NCBI GenBank assembly: GCA_023260935.1 | Contig: JALQTL010000155.1 | Span: 1-7,805, forward strand | From: Paracoccaceae bacterium | GTDB taxonomy: Bacteria; Pseudomonadota; Alphaproteobacteria; Rhodobacterales; Rhodobacteraceae | Length of the DNA stretch: 7,805 nucleotides | Direction: 5' to 3' | Part shown: in pieces, positions 1 to 6,131 of the stretch | Numbering within the stretch: the stretch's first letter is position 1 | Layout of the letters: each line of letters begins with the position of its first letter | Position numbers and translations under genes: made by a program | Notes under the pieces: model-generated | Databases searched by the model: none | What the model was told of the DNA's origin: nothing | Seen by the model: only the letters and a program-made list of their open reading frames with translations

Positions 1-1067
1 TGCAGGGCCGTTTCGGCGGCCATCTTCCAGCCGTCCTGACCGGGCGACCAGACCATGCTGGCCCGCGTCAGCGTACCGGCGCCGATCATTTGGCGCAGTG
101 CCGTTTCGTCAAAGGGGCCGGAGGTCGTGCCGTTTTCGGCTACATGCCAGACGACACTGGCAGACGGTGGCGGCGGTGGCGGTGGTGGGGGCGAGGCGGT
201 GGCGGTGGCCTGCGGGGCGCTGCCCCACGGGCCCAGGTTCTGCGCCATCGCGGCACCCATGCCGGCGGCCATGCCCGCGCCCAGCATCGCGCCCGCGCCA
301 CTGGCGGGGTTGGCCATGCCTTCGGCGGCATTGAACTGCATGTAGCGGTTCAGATCGCCGGCGATTCCCATTGATGTCCGCTTGTCCAGAGCTTTTTCGA
401 CCTCTTCAGGCAAGCTTATGTTTTCAATGTAGAATTCTGGAAGCGAAAGGCCATAGGCCGCAATGGCCGGGTTGATGGCACTGGCCACGATCTTGCCCAG
501 ATCGCCGGTGTTGGCCGCCATGTCCAGCACCGGGATACCAGAACGAGCGATGGTCTGGCTGAAATCCTGCACGATGATGTTGCGGATCTGGCTCGATACC
601 TCATCCGCTGTGAATTCGCCATCGGTGCCCACAATTTCCTTCAGGAACAGGCCCGGGTCCGTGACGCGCATGGAATAGGTGCCAAAGGCGCGCAGGCGCA
701 CCGGGCCAAATTCCGGGTCGCGGCACATGATCGGGTTCTTGGTGCCCCATTTCAGATCGTTGAAACGGGTGGTGTTGACGAAGTAGATCTCAGACTTGAA
801 CGGGCTGTCAAAGCCGTGGTCCCAGTGCTGAAGGGTGGTCATGATCGGCATGTTGTTGGTTTCAAGCATGTAAAGCCCGGGGCCGAAGACATCGGCCAAC
901 TGCCCTTCATGCACGAAAACCGCGGCCTGCCCTTCACGCACTGTCAGCTTGGCACCGTATTTGATCGCCTGCCCGCGCCGTTCAAAGCGCCAGACCATCG
1001 TATCGCGGCTGTCGTCGAGCCATGAGATGACATCAATGAATTCGCCCTTCAGGAAATCGAAAACCAT
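1..1067 (-). CDS. SPFH-domain protein with C-terminal GYF_2-like domain (YdjI-like), 3' end outside window
   Basis: The first 355 residues are present and the reading frame runs off the left edge. Residues about 1-235 resemble the SPFH/band-7 family of the B. subtilis YdjI type, often annotated 'virion core protein'. Recognisable stretches are VREGQAAVFVHEGQ (43-56), a KWGTKNPI segment (106-113) and the LPEEVEKALDKRTSMG region (219-234). Then come a Gly/Ala/Met-rich segment (about 250-275), an uninterrupted run of nine prolines (293-301), and a GYF_2/DUF4339-like domain from about 306. That domain shows W307, the GPF turn at 317-319 and VWSPGQDGW at 339-347. No signal peptide or clear membrane span is visible. 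SPFH proteins oligomerise at membranes; the GYF-like end probably binds a partner (inference). Start ATG at 1067-1065 has a strong AAGGAG site 7 nt upstream. It is the last visible gene of the minus-strand operon. Family call is firm; function is unknown. Confidence 0.9.
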   Translation of the reverse strand, partial: MVFDFLKGEFIDVISWLDDSRDTMVWRFERRGQAIKYGAKLTVREGQAAVFVHEGQLADVFGPGLYMLETNNMPIMTTLQHWDHGFDSPFKSEIYFVNTTRFNDLKWGTKNPIMCRDPEFGPVRLRAFGTYSMRVTDPGLFLKEIVGTDGEFTADEVSSQIRNIIVQDFSQTIARSGIPVLDMAANTGDLGKIVASAINPAIAAYGLSLPEFYIENISLPEEVEKALDKRTSMGIAGDLNRYMQFNAAEGMANPASGAGAMLGAGMAAGMGAAMAQNLGPWGSAPQATATASPPPPPPPPPSASVVWHVAENGTTSGPFDETALRQMIGAGTLTRASMVWSPGQDGWKMAAETAL

Positions 1068-1085
1068 GGAAGCACTCCTTCTTCC
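1068..1085 (-). promoter_or_regulatory. Shine-Dalgarno site in the loop of a small hairpin before the SPFH gene
   Basis: Read on the minus strand, GGAAG and CTTCC form a perfect 5-bp inverted repeat around the 8-nt loop AAGGAGTG, directly adjoining the ATG. The AAGGAG ribosome binding site (1075-1080) therefore lies in the loop. It decides the start codon; whether the hairpin affects initiation is inference. Confidence 0.5.
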
Positions 1086-1101
1086 CGGGGGAGGGGGTGG
1101 G

Positions 1102-2058
1102 TCAACTGTCGCCGCCAACAAGCCGTCTGGCAAGGGTCTGGATGATCGGGCGGGCCTCGGCCTCGGTCATGCCGGCACGAAGTTCCGGGCTGTAAAGCAT
1201 GCGCAACATCAATTCGTCCTGCCCGGTCAACAGCGCGAATTCCTCATCATCGTTGAAGATGGAAGGCCGGGCCCTTGGGCTGTCATTGGCCAGCCCAAGG
1301 GCCTGGGCGATTTCTTCATGCATGCAGGAAAGGCGTAACAGATCGGGGTGTTCGGCGCGGATCACGGCAAAGGCGCGGCTGTAGCGGCCGGAGGGGCCGT
1401 CTGACATCGCATACACAAGGCAATAGGTGGAAAGCGGCATGTCGATGATGCCTTCGACCTCGGCCTGCGAAAGACCGGGAAGGGCGGCGCGCGCCTGCGG
1501 CCCCAGCGTGCGCCTTTCGTCTTCATTGACGATATGGATGAAGAAGTTGGGCGCGTTTTCGTTCAGGGCGATGGGGTGGCCGGTCAGGCGGGACAGGCGG
1601 GCCAGATAAGACTGGATGCGTGCCGTATCGGTGGCGCGGGCCTCTGTCGGCACGGTGGCCCCAAAGCGCAGCGATACGCGTATGGGCTGTTCCCACCGCC
1701 GAAGGCGGCTTGCCGCCTGCCGCTGGATAGGGCCGTTCGCGCTGCGGATATATTCATCATAAAGCGCGATGGTAATGAAGTTTTCCGCCAGCATCCTTTC
1801 GTTGAACGGTGTATCGCGCCCGCCACCATCGGTGCGCAGCATCCCCGATGCCAGAAGATCGGCCTGCACCCGGGCGTAATGCTGGCGTACGGCTTCGCTT
1901 TCCGCTGAAGGCTTTGGCACGGGCTGTTCCGGCCGGGGTTTGGGGGCAGACCCGCTGCCAAGCGGGGGCTGCTGTGCGATGCAGCCCGCAAGCAAAAGCG
2001 CAAGGAACCCCGGGAAAACCGGGGAAATCCTGCTCCGGAAGGAAGGGATGCGGCGCAT
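1102..2058 (-). CDS. DUF2927 family putative lipoprotein
   Basis: This 318-residue protein begins with an arginine-containing n-region, a hydrophobic stretch (13-24) and a lipobox L-A-G-C with Cys26, so it should be lipidated. Ile at +2 fits outer-membrane sorting by the E. coli rule. A Pro-rich linker (28-50) precedes the DUF2927-like region, about 95-300. The most recognisable block is residues 246-290: MHEEIAQALGL, then ND and SIFNDDEEFALLT, then DELMLRMLY. HEExxQ at 247-252 recalls a zincin HExxH helix with the second His replaced by Gln; catalysis is not implied. Cys213 and Cys245 could form a periplasmic disulfide (inference). The gene follows telA by 9 nt, in the same frame after its stop, with no strong ribosome binding site (only GCAAAG), which suggests coupled translation. 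Related proteins are annotated as hypothetical lipoproteins. Family call is fairly sure; function is unknown. Confidence 0.88.
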   Translation of the reverse strand: MRRIPSFRSRISPVFPGFLALLLAGCIAQQPPLGSGSAPKPRPEQPVPKPSAESEAVRQHYARVQADLLASGMLRTDGGGRDTPFNERMLAENFITIALYDEYIRSANGPIQRQAASRLRRWEQPIRVSLRFGATVPTEARATDTARIQSYLARLSRLTGHPIALNENAPNFFIHIVNEDERRTLGPQARAALPGLSQAEVEGIIDMPLSTYCLVYAMSDGPSGRYSRAFAVIRAEHPDLLRLSCMHEEIAQALGLANDSPRARPSIFNDDEEFALLTGQDELMLRMLYSPELRAGMTEAEARPIIQTLARRLVGGDS

Positions 2059-2067
2059 CTTTGCGGG

Positions 2068-3240
2068 TCATGCCCCCGTGCTGGTGGGGGCGCTGCGTGC
2101 CTTGGCCGAGGCCAGCGTGTCCCGCAATTCGGCTTCCATTTTTACCAGTTCCGCTTCGGCGGCGGCGCGGCGGGCCTTGCCTTCGTCGGCAATCGCCAGG
2201 CTGTCGTTGATGGTGGCGATCAGCTGTTCATTCGCCCTGCGCACCGATTCGATATCGAAGACGCCACGTTCCATCTCCTCACGCACCACCTTGTTCGCTT
2301 CACGCAGGTTGTCGGCATTGCGGGTCAGCAACTCGTTCGTCAGATCGTTCGCCTCTTTCACCGCCTCTGCCGCCTCACGCGAACGCTGGATCGTCACGGC
2401 CTGCGCCAGCTGGGTTTCCCACAGCGGCACGGTGTTCACGAGGGTAGAGTTGATCTTGGTGACAAGGCTCTTGTCGTTTTCCTGCACAAGCCGGATCGAG
2501 GGCAGGGACTGCATCGTTACCTGACGGGTCAGCCGCAGGTCATGCACCCTGCGTTCCAGATCGTCACGCGCGGCGCGCAGATCGCGCAACTCTTGCGCTT
2601 TCATCACCTGATCGGGTTCTGCCGCGGCGCCGACCTCGGCAGCCTTGGCAGGAATGACCGAGGCATCCATTTCTTCCAGCTTTGCCTGACCCGCCGCTAT
2701 GTAAAGCGCCAGCTCATCATAAAAGGCCAGCGTCTTTTCATAGAGCATATCCAGCGACCGGATATCTTTTAGCAGGGTGTGTTCATGGGCCAGCAATTCT
2801 TCGGTGATGCGGTCGATCTGGGTCTGGACCTTTTCATATTGCGCGACGAATTCGGCAAAGGGGGCCGCCGCCCCCGTCAACTTTTCCCACCAGCTCCGTT
2901 CGCGCCGCAGGTCCAGTTCTTCCGATCCGAAGCCGCGGATCGTTGTCACGATCTTGCGCAGCGAATCCCCCGCGGGGCCCACATCCTTGTTCTTCACGTC
3001 GGCCAGCATTTCCTGCGAGATGACCTGAAGTTCCGCCTGTGCGCGCGACCCGAAAGAGATGATCGACTGGGTGTTCGTCATGTCCAGTTCCGACATCCGC
3101 TTGCGGATATCTTCGGCCTTGTCCGTAGGGGCTTGGGCAAGCGGAACAACCTCGGCGCCCGGTTCGGGCAGGATCACGGCCGTGACCTCTTCGATCTGGG
3201 CAAGGGTCTGGGCGGCCTGTTCACGGATGCTGTCGGTCAT
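2068..3240 (-). CDS. TelA family (toxic anion resistance) protein
   Basis: This 390-residue protein has no signal peptide or membrane span and is rich in charged heptad-like helices. The match to the TelA family (PF05816) covers about 45-380. Features seen are the early DIRKRMSELDMTN segment (44-56), DVGPAGDSLRKIV (86-98), a Trp pair (117-118) before a helical stretch (130-190), QSLPSIRLVQENDKSLV (244-260), and the C-terminal TNELL...NADNLREAN and VRRANEQLIATINDSL blocks (301-348). TelA proteins were named for tellurite resistance on the E. coli plasmid RK2 (kilA-telA), but their biochemical role is unclear. It lies 29 nt after the XpaC-like gene and 9 nt before the lipoprotein gene. The start at 3240 has only a weak GAGAG-type site upstream. 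I infer a cytoplasmic partner of the membrane-anchored XpaC-like protein. A true tellurite phenotype is not shown by the sequence. Confidence 0.93.
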   Translation of the reverse strand: MTDSIREQAAQTLAQIEEVTAVILPEPGAEVVPLAQAPTDKAEDIRKRMSELDMTNTQSIISFGSRAQAELQVISQEMLADVKNKDVGPAGDSLRKIVTTIRGFGSEELDLRRERSWWEKLTGAAAPFAEFVAQYEKVQTQIDRITEELLAHEHTLLKDIRSLDMLYEKTLAFYDELALYIAAGQAKLEEMDASVIPAKAAEVGAAAEPDQVMKAQELRDLRAARDDLERRVHDLRLTRQVTMQSLPSIRLVQENDKSLVTKINSTLVNTVPLWETQLAQAVTIQRSREAAEAVKEANDLTNELLTRNADNLREANKVVREEMERGVFDIESVRRANEQLIATINDSLAIADEGKARRAAAEAELVKMEAELRDTLASAKARSAPTSTGA

Positions 3241-3269
3241 GGGAAATCTCTCACTCTGTGCGTTGCAGA

Positions 3270-4151
3270 TCAGGTTTCGCGCTTCAGTCTTTCGCGCAGG
3301 ACATCTATTTCGACATCAAGGTCCGTGCGGTTGTCAGACAGCAGCCGGCGGCTGCGGTCTGCAAAGGTCGTTTCAAGGTCATCCAGCAGGTTCAGATAGT
3401 CTTCGCGGGCCTTCGGGTCGCGGTTGCGGGCGTAAAGATCGGCAAATTTCACCGTCGCGTCACGCGCGCCCATCAGGTAGACTGAAAGATACCTGCGCGC
3501 CGCGGTCAGATCGCGCGGGTCGGCTTCGACCGTGCGAAACAGGTTGCGCGCGGCCCTCATGAATCGTTCGACCCGGGCAAGGATCTGCCGTTCGCCAATG
3601 CGCGAAGCGGCGTCATGCATGGCGGCCAGATGTTTCTCCGCCTCGTCCACGGCGCGGGCCACGCGGTCTGTCTGGAAGCGGTCAATCCCTTCGGCACCCT
3701 TGTCGCGAAGCGGGTCAAGCCCGAAAGACCCCGCATGCAGCCCCGCCGCCGCCAGCCCGAACAGAACCGAAAGCACCGTGCCCATGCCCCCCATGAAGGC
3801 GCCCGCCGCGACCGAAAGCCCGGCAAGGGCCGATCCGAACATCTTGCGGGGAAAGGCTGGCCGCCGGGCGATGGTGCGCGCGTCAAAGGCAGCCTCGGCC
3901 TTCAGGCCTTCGCGCGTCAGCCAAGCCGAAAAGAGCATCAGCCCGGTGGCCGCAAGCCCGGTCAGCAGATCGGACGGGGAGCCGGAAAAAGCCCGGGGCA
4001 GAAACAAAAGGGCCATGAAAAACAGCACCGTGGACCGCGCGCCTGCCTTGAAAGGCCTGCGGCCATCAAACGGATTGGCTGGCGGTGCGGCCGCAGTGGT
4101 GGTGGATGCCGGCGCGTCGGGACTGAATTTTCCGCCATAGCGCTGTGCCAT
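3270..4151 (-). CDS. XpaC-like membrane protein (5-bromo-4-chloroindolyl phosphate hydrolysis family)
   Basis: This 293-residue protein has a polar N-terminus (1-40) and hydrophobic segments near 41-55, 61-78 and 105-143 (the last long enough for one or two spans). A cytoplasm-like helical domain follows (about 150-293) that is rich in Arg, Asp and Glu. The C-terminal half resembles the XpaC family (PF10112), including the LARVERFMRAARNLF region (191-205) and the Y-L-x-V-Y-L motif near 221-226. The family name comes from a B. subtilis dye-hydrolysis phenotype; no phosphatase motif is visible, so the enzymatic label should not be taken literally. I chose the start at 4151 because the stop codon of the 27-residue upstream gene overlaps it (TGATG) and the family similarity begins later. 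An in-frame ATG at 4286 would create a non-conserved 45-residue extension overlapping that gene. Adjacent TelA supports the family call. Confidence 0.85.
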   Translation of the reverse strand: MAQRYGGKFSPDAPASTTTAAAPPANPFDGRRPFKAGARSTVLFFMALLFLPRAFSGSPSDLLTGLAATGLMLFSAWLTREGLKAEAAFDARTIARRPAFPRKMFGSALAGLSVAAGAFMGGMGTVLSVLFGLAAAGLHAGSFGLDPLRDKGAEGIDRFQTDRVARAVDEAEKHLAAMHDAASRIGERQILARVERFMRAARNLFRTVEADPRDLTAARRYLSVYLMGARDATVKFADLYARNRDPKAREDYLNLLDDLETTFADRSRRLLSDNRTDLDVEIDVLRERLKRET

Positions 4152-4234
4152 CAGCCCGTGCCCCCTAAGGCGACATAGACCACAAGGCCCAGCAGCAGCA
4201 TAAATGACAGGTTCTGCAATCCTTTGGCAGACAT
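4151..4234 (-). CDS. 27-residue single-span membrane peptide, first gene of the XpaC-TelA operon
   Basis: The predicted peptide has a short polar start (MSAKGLQN), one hydrophobic stretch of about 16-17 residues from Leu9 to Leu24, and a Gly-Gly-Thr-Gly end. That is the shape of a small bitopic membrane protein. An AAGGGG ribosome binding site lies about 6 nt before the ATG. The stop TGA shares one base with the ATG of the XpaC-like gene (TGATG), a typical termination-reinitiation coupling arrangement. It is the first gene after the candidate promoter. I do not recognise the peptide. It could be a subunit that anchors or regulates the XpaC-like protein, or a leader ORF whose translation controls downstream expression. 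The hydrophobic content and coupling support a real gene, but so short a frame could also arise by chance. Confidence 0.6.
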   Translation of the reverse strand: MSAKGLQNLSFMLLLGLVVYVALGGTG

Positions 4235-4286
4235 CAATGCCCCTTCCGGTCTGCGGGCCGTGCAAATGTTTCGGCCCCAAGACCAA

Positions 4287-4316
4287 ACTATAGGTGAAGG
4301 ACGGGGCGCGTGCCAG
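4287..4316 (-). promoter_or_regulatory. Candidate sigma70-type promoter of the XpaC-TelA operon
   Basis: On the minus strand a CTGGCA box (4311-4316, four of six matches to TTGACA) and a TATAGT box (4287-4292, five of six matches to TATAAT) are separated by 18 bp. Transcription would start near 4280, giving a leader of about 45 nt before the 27-residue gene. Found by eye. Confidence 0.45.
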
Positions 4317-4324
4317 ATCAAGCT

Positions 4325-4355
4325 TGGGGGGAAGGCTGGAGTTTGCTTCCCCCCA
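4325..4355 (-). terminator. Strong hairpin between rluB and the XpaC-TelA operon, possible terminator without a U tract
   Basis: A perfect 10-bp inverted repeat (TGGGGGGAAG and CTTCCCCCCA on the plus strand) encloses an 11-nt loop. It lies 55-85 nt downstream of the rluB stop and just upstream of the candidate operon promoter. On the minus strand it is followed by AGCTTGATCT rather than a run of T, so it is not a standard intrinsic terminator. It may block 3' exonucleases or act with Rho. Confidence 0.5.
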
Positions 4356-4409
4356 CTTTGCCTGCCCTGTCTTGCCAGACTTTCGTGCCCGATTTTCCCT
4401 GCTAGCGGA

Positions 4410-5573
4410 TTAGCCGCGCGTCTTCGGGGGGCGGGGGCGGGCGGAAGAGGTGCGTCTGCTGTGCCTTGTCGGGCCGGAACTGCCGGCAGGCTCGCCTGCC
4501 TTGGTGGCCGGTTTCGGTCTGGCGGGTTCACCTTTGGTGCCGGGGCCGGTGGTGGCCCGCGCCCATGTTTCGGAAAGCGTCTTCAGGCCCGCGCGGCCCT
4601 TTGGACTGCGCACCGTGCCGGGTTCGTCACCTGATCGGGGCGCGCGTTCGGGACGGGCCACAGATTTGGCCGCAGATTTGGCCGAGGACGTGACCACGCG
4701 CTTGCGGGCGCCCGATGATGCGGGGCGGGCGCGGGTGGCGGCGGGTGCCTCCGGTTCTGCCGCGCCGGGCAGCAGGCTGCCCAACTGTTCCTTCAAGACC
4801 CGGGCGCGCACTTCTTCCACTTCTCCGGGCTTCAGTTCGTTCAGTCGGAATGGGCCATAGCTGATGCGGATCAGCCGGTTCACGGTGACGCCGATGGCCG
4901 ACATGGCGCGGCGGATTTCGCGGTTCCTGCCTTCGCGAAGGCCGACCGTCAGCCAGGCATTCGCCCCCTGATGGCGGTCCAGCACCACGTCCATCGGCTG
5001 AAACCGTTCCCCCTCGACCGTGATCCCCTTGCGCAGCGGGTCCAGTTCGGGATCGGTCGGGTTGCCCTTTACACGCACCCGGTATTTGCGCAGCCATCCG
5101 GTCGAGGGCAGTTCAAGCTGACGCTTCAGCGCGCCGTCGTTGGTCAGCAGCAGCAGGCCTTCGGAATTGAGGTCAAGCCGCCCGACCGACATCACCCGCG
5201 GCATGTCTTCGGGCAGGTGGTCAAAGACCGTGTCGCGGCCCTTTTCGTCAGAGGCCGATGTCACCAGCCCCTCGGGCTTGTAGTAAAGCCACAGTCGCGC
5301 GGGTTCCGGTGCCCCGACGGGCTGGCCGGAAACGGTGATCCTGTCGCGCGCGGTGACGTTCAGCGCGGGTGAGGTGACAAGCTTGCCGTTCACCTTTACC
5401 TCGCCGGCCTCGATCAGCCGTTCCGCCTCGCGGCGCGAGGCAATGCCGGCGCGTGACAGCACCTTTGCGATCCGTTCGCCTGCCGGGGCTTGGGCTTCCT
5501 TGGCGTCGGACCCGCCGGGGGCGGCGGGTTTGGGCGCGCGACGGGGCTTGGCGGGGGTGGGCTTTTCGGTCAT
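4410..5573 (-). CDS. rluB: 23S rRNA pseudouridine synthase RluB-like (S4 domain plus RsuA/RluB/E/F catalytic domain)
   Basis: The protein has 387 residues. After a basic Pro/Ala/Lys N-terminus (1-30), an S4 RNA-binding domain spans about 33-80 (RIAKVLSRAGIASRREAERL). The catalytic domain follows, about 93-265, with YYKPEGLVTS (97-106) and the motif GRLDLNSEGLLLLTNDG (131-147). Asp134 is the expected catalytic aspartate. GLREGRNREIRRA (211-223) and RLIRISYGPF (233-242) are also family signatures. RluB makes pseudouridine 2605 in the E. coli 23S rRNA. RsuA and RluE/F are the other paralogues, but an S4 domain with this catalytic spacing fits RluB best. Residues about 268-387 are a low-complexity basic, Ser/Pro/Ala/Arg tail, probably disordered, that may aid rRNA binding (inference). 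It is divergent from tadA across 88 bp. The ribosome binding site is weak (AAAGG about 10 nt upstream). Confidence 0.93.
   Translation of the reverse strand: MTEKPTPAKPRRAPKPAAPGGSDAKEAQAPAGERIAKVLSRAGIASRREAERLIEAGEVKVNGKLVTSPALNVTARDRITVSGQPVGAPEPARLWLYYKPEGLVTSASDEKGRDTVFDHLPEDMPRVMSVGRLDLNSEGLLLLTNDGALKRQLELPSTGWLRKYRVRVKGNPTDPELDPLRKGITVEGERFQPMDVVLDRHQGANAWLTVGLREGRNREIRRAMSAIGVTVNRLIRISYGPFRLNELKPGEVEEVRARVLKEQLGSLLPGAAEPEAPAATRARPASSGARKRVVTSSAKSAAKSVARPERAPRSGDEPGTVRSPKGRAGLKTLSETWARATTGPGTKGEPARPKPATKAGEPAGSSGPTRHSRRTSSARPRPPKTRG
4661..4684. repeat. Two tandem 12-bp copies inside the rluB 3' tail
   Basis: CAGATTTGGCCG occurs twice back to back on the plus strand. It encodes part of the alternating Ala-Lys-Ser stretch near residues 297-304 of the RluB-like tail. 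Because the unit is a multiple of three, gain or loss of a copy keeps the frame. Confidence 0.8.
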
Positions 5574-5609
5574 GGAAAGGGAACCTTTACGCGCTGCCGG
5601 GGACCGGGT

Positions 5610-5640
5610 TTGACTGTCCCCCAGGCGCGCAGAGGATATG
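5610..5640 (+). promoter_or_regulatory. Candidate tadA promoter
   Basis: TTGACT (5610-5615, five of six matches to TTGACA) is followed after 19 bp by GATATG (5635-5640, a weak -10). A start near 5647 would give a leader of about 15 nt that still contains the AGGG-rich ribosome binding site. The long spacer and poor -10 make this uncertain. The rluB promoter on the other strand must lie in the same 88 bp, but I see no clear match for it. Confidence 0.35.
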
Positions 5641-5661
5641 GGCTGAAGAGGGAAGGGGCAA

Positions 5662-6117
5662 TTGCCGTTCCGCAGTTACATGGAAATCGCGCTGGAAGAG
5701 GCCCGCGCCGCGGCCGACCGGGGCGAGGTGCCGGTGGGGGCCGTGCTGGTTTCGCCCGCCGGTCGGGTCGTGGCCCGCGACGGCAACCGGACCCGCGAGC
5801 TTTCGGACCCCACGGCCCATGCCGAAATCATGTGCCTGCGCGCGGCCTGCCGGGCGCTGGGGTCGGAACGGCTGGTCGGGCATGATCTTTACGTCACGCT
5901 GGAACCCTGCCCGATGTGTGCCGCTGCCATCAGCGCCGCCCGGATCGCCCGGCTGTATTACGGTGCGGCCGATCCCAAAAGCGGGGGCGTGGCCGTGGGG
6001 GCAAAGGTGTTTTCGCACCCGCAATGCCACCACGTTCCCGAAGTCTATGACGGCATCGCCGCAGCCCCAGCCGAAGCGCTGCTGAAGGGCTTTTTTGCCC
6101 GCCGGCGCGACGGCTGA
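5662..6117 (+). CDS. tadA: tRNA(adenine34) deaminase TadA
   Basis: This 151-residue cytidine/deoxycytidylate deaminase-fold protein should convert A34 to inosine at the wobble position of tRNA-Arg(ACG), an essential step in decoding CGN codons. The zinc and catalytic signature is complete: HAE at 53-55 (His53 ligand, Glu55 proton shuttle) and PCPMC at 82-86 (Cys83 and Cys86 ligands). GEVPVGAV (21-28) and the GAADPKSG loop (101-108) fit TadA rather than free-nucleoside deaminases. The start is taken as TTG at 5662 because GAGGGAAGGGG lies just before it and nothing like a ribosome binding site precedes the next in-frame ATG at 5680. The ATG would remove only six residues. It converges with the UPF0173 gene (14-bp gap), and no separate terminator is visible. 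Confidence 0.95.
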   Translation: MPFRSYMEIALEEARAAADRGEVPVGAVLVSPAGRVVARDGNRTRELSDPTAHAEIMCLRAACRALGSERLVGHDLYVTLEPCPMCAAAISAARIARLYYGAADPKSGGVAVGAKVFSHPQCHHVPEVYDGIAAAPAEALLKGFFARRRDG

Positions 6118-6131
6118 GCCCCGCCCTTCAA

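Noticed and set aside
163..215. G-rich plus-strand tract as a regulatory G-quadruplex
   Set aside because: It is fully explained by proline, alanine and threonine codons of the SPFH protein, and most G runs are only two bases long.
2779..3399. Plus-strand open frames of up to about 200 residues opposite telA and other operon genes
   Set aside because: They mirror the high-GC codon pattern of the real minus-strand genes and show no domain of their own.
4235..4286. Upstream in-frame ATG at 4286 extending the XpaC-like protein by 45 residues
   Set aside because: The extension overlaps the 27-residue gene and lies over the candidate -10 box; the start at 4151 is coupled to the preceding stop and fits the family.
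4300..4316. TGGCAC at 4310-4315 on the minus strand as a sigma54 promoter -24 element
   Set aside because: No TTGC-type -12 element follows at the required spacing; the TATAGT box fits a sigma70-type promoter better.
4235..4531. Longer version (126 residues) of the small peptide frame
   Set aside because: The upstream part runs through the promoter, the hairpin and the rluB 3' end in another frame and is Pro/Arg-rich shadow sequence. Only the last 27 residues have a ribosome binding site and membrane-span character.
6084..6101. GGGC-TTTTTT-GCCC as a terminator at the end of tadA
   Set aside because: The stem is only 4 bp, the T run is in the loop, and the element lies inside the tadA coding sequence.
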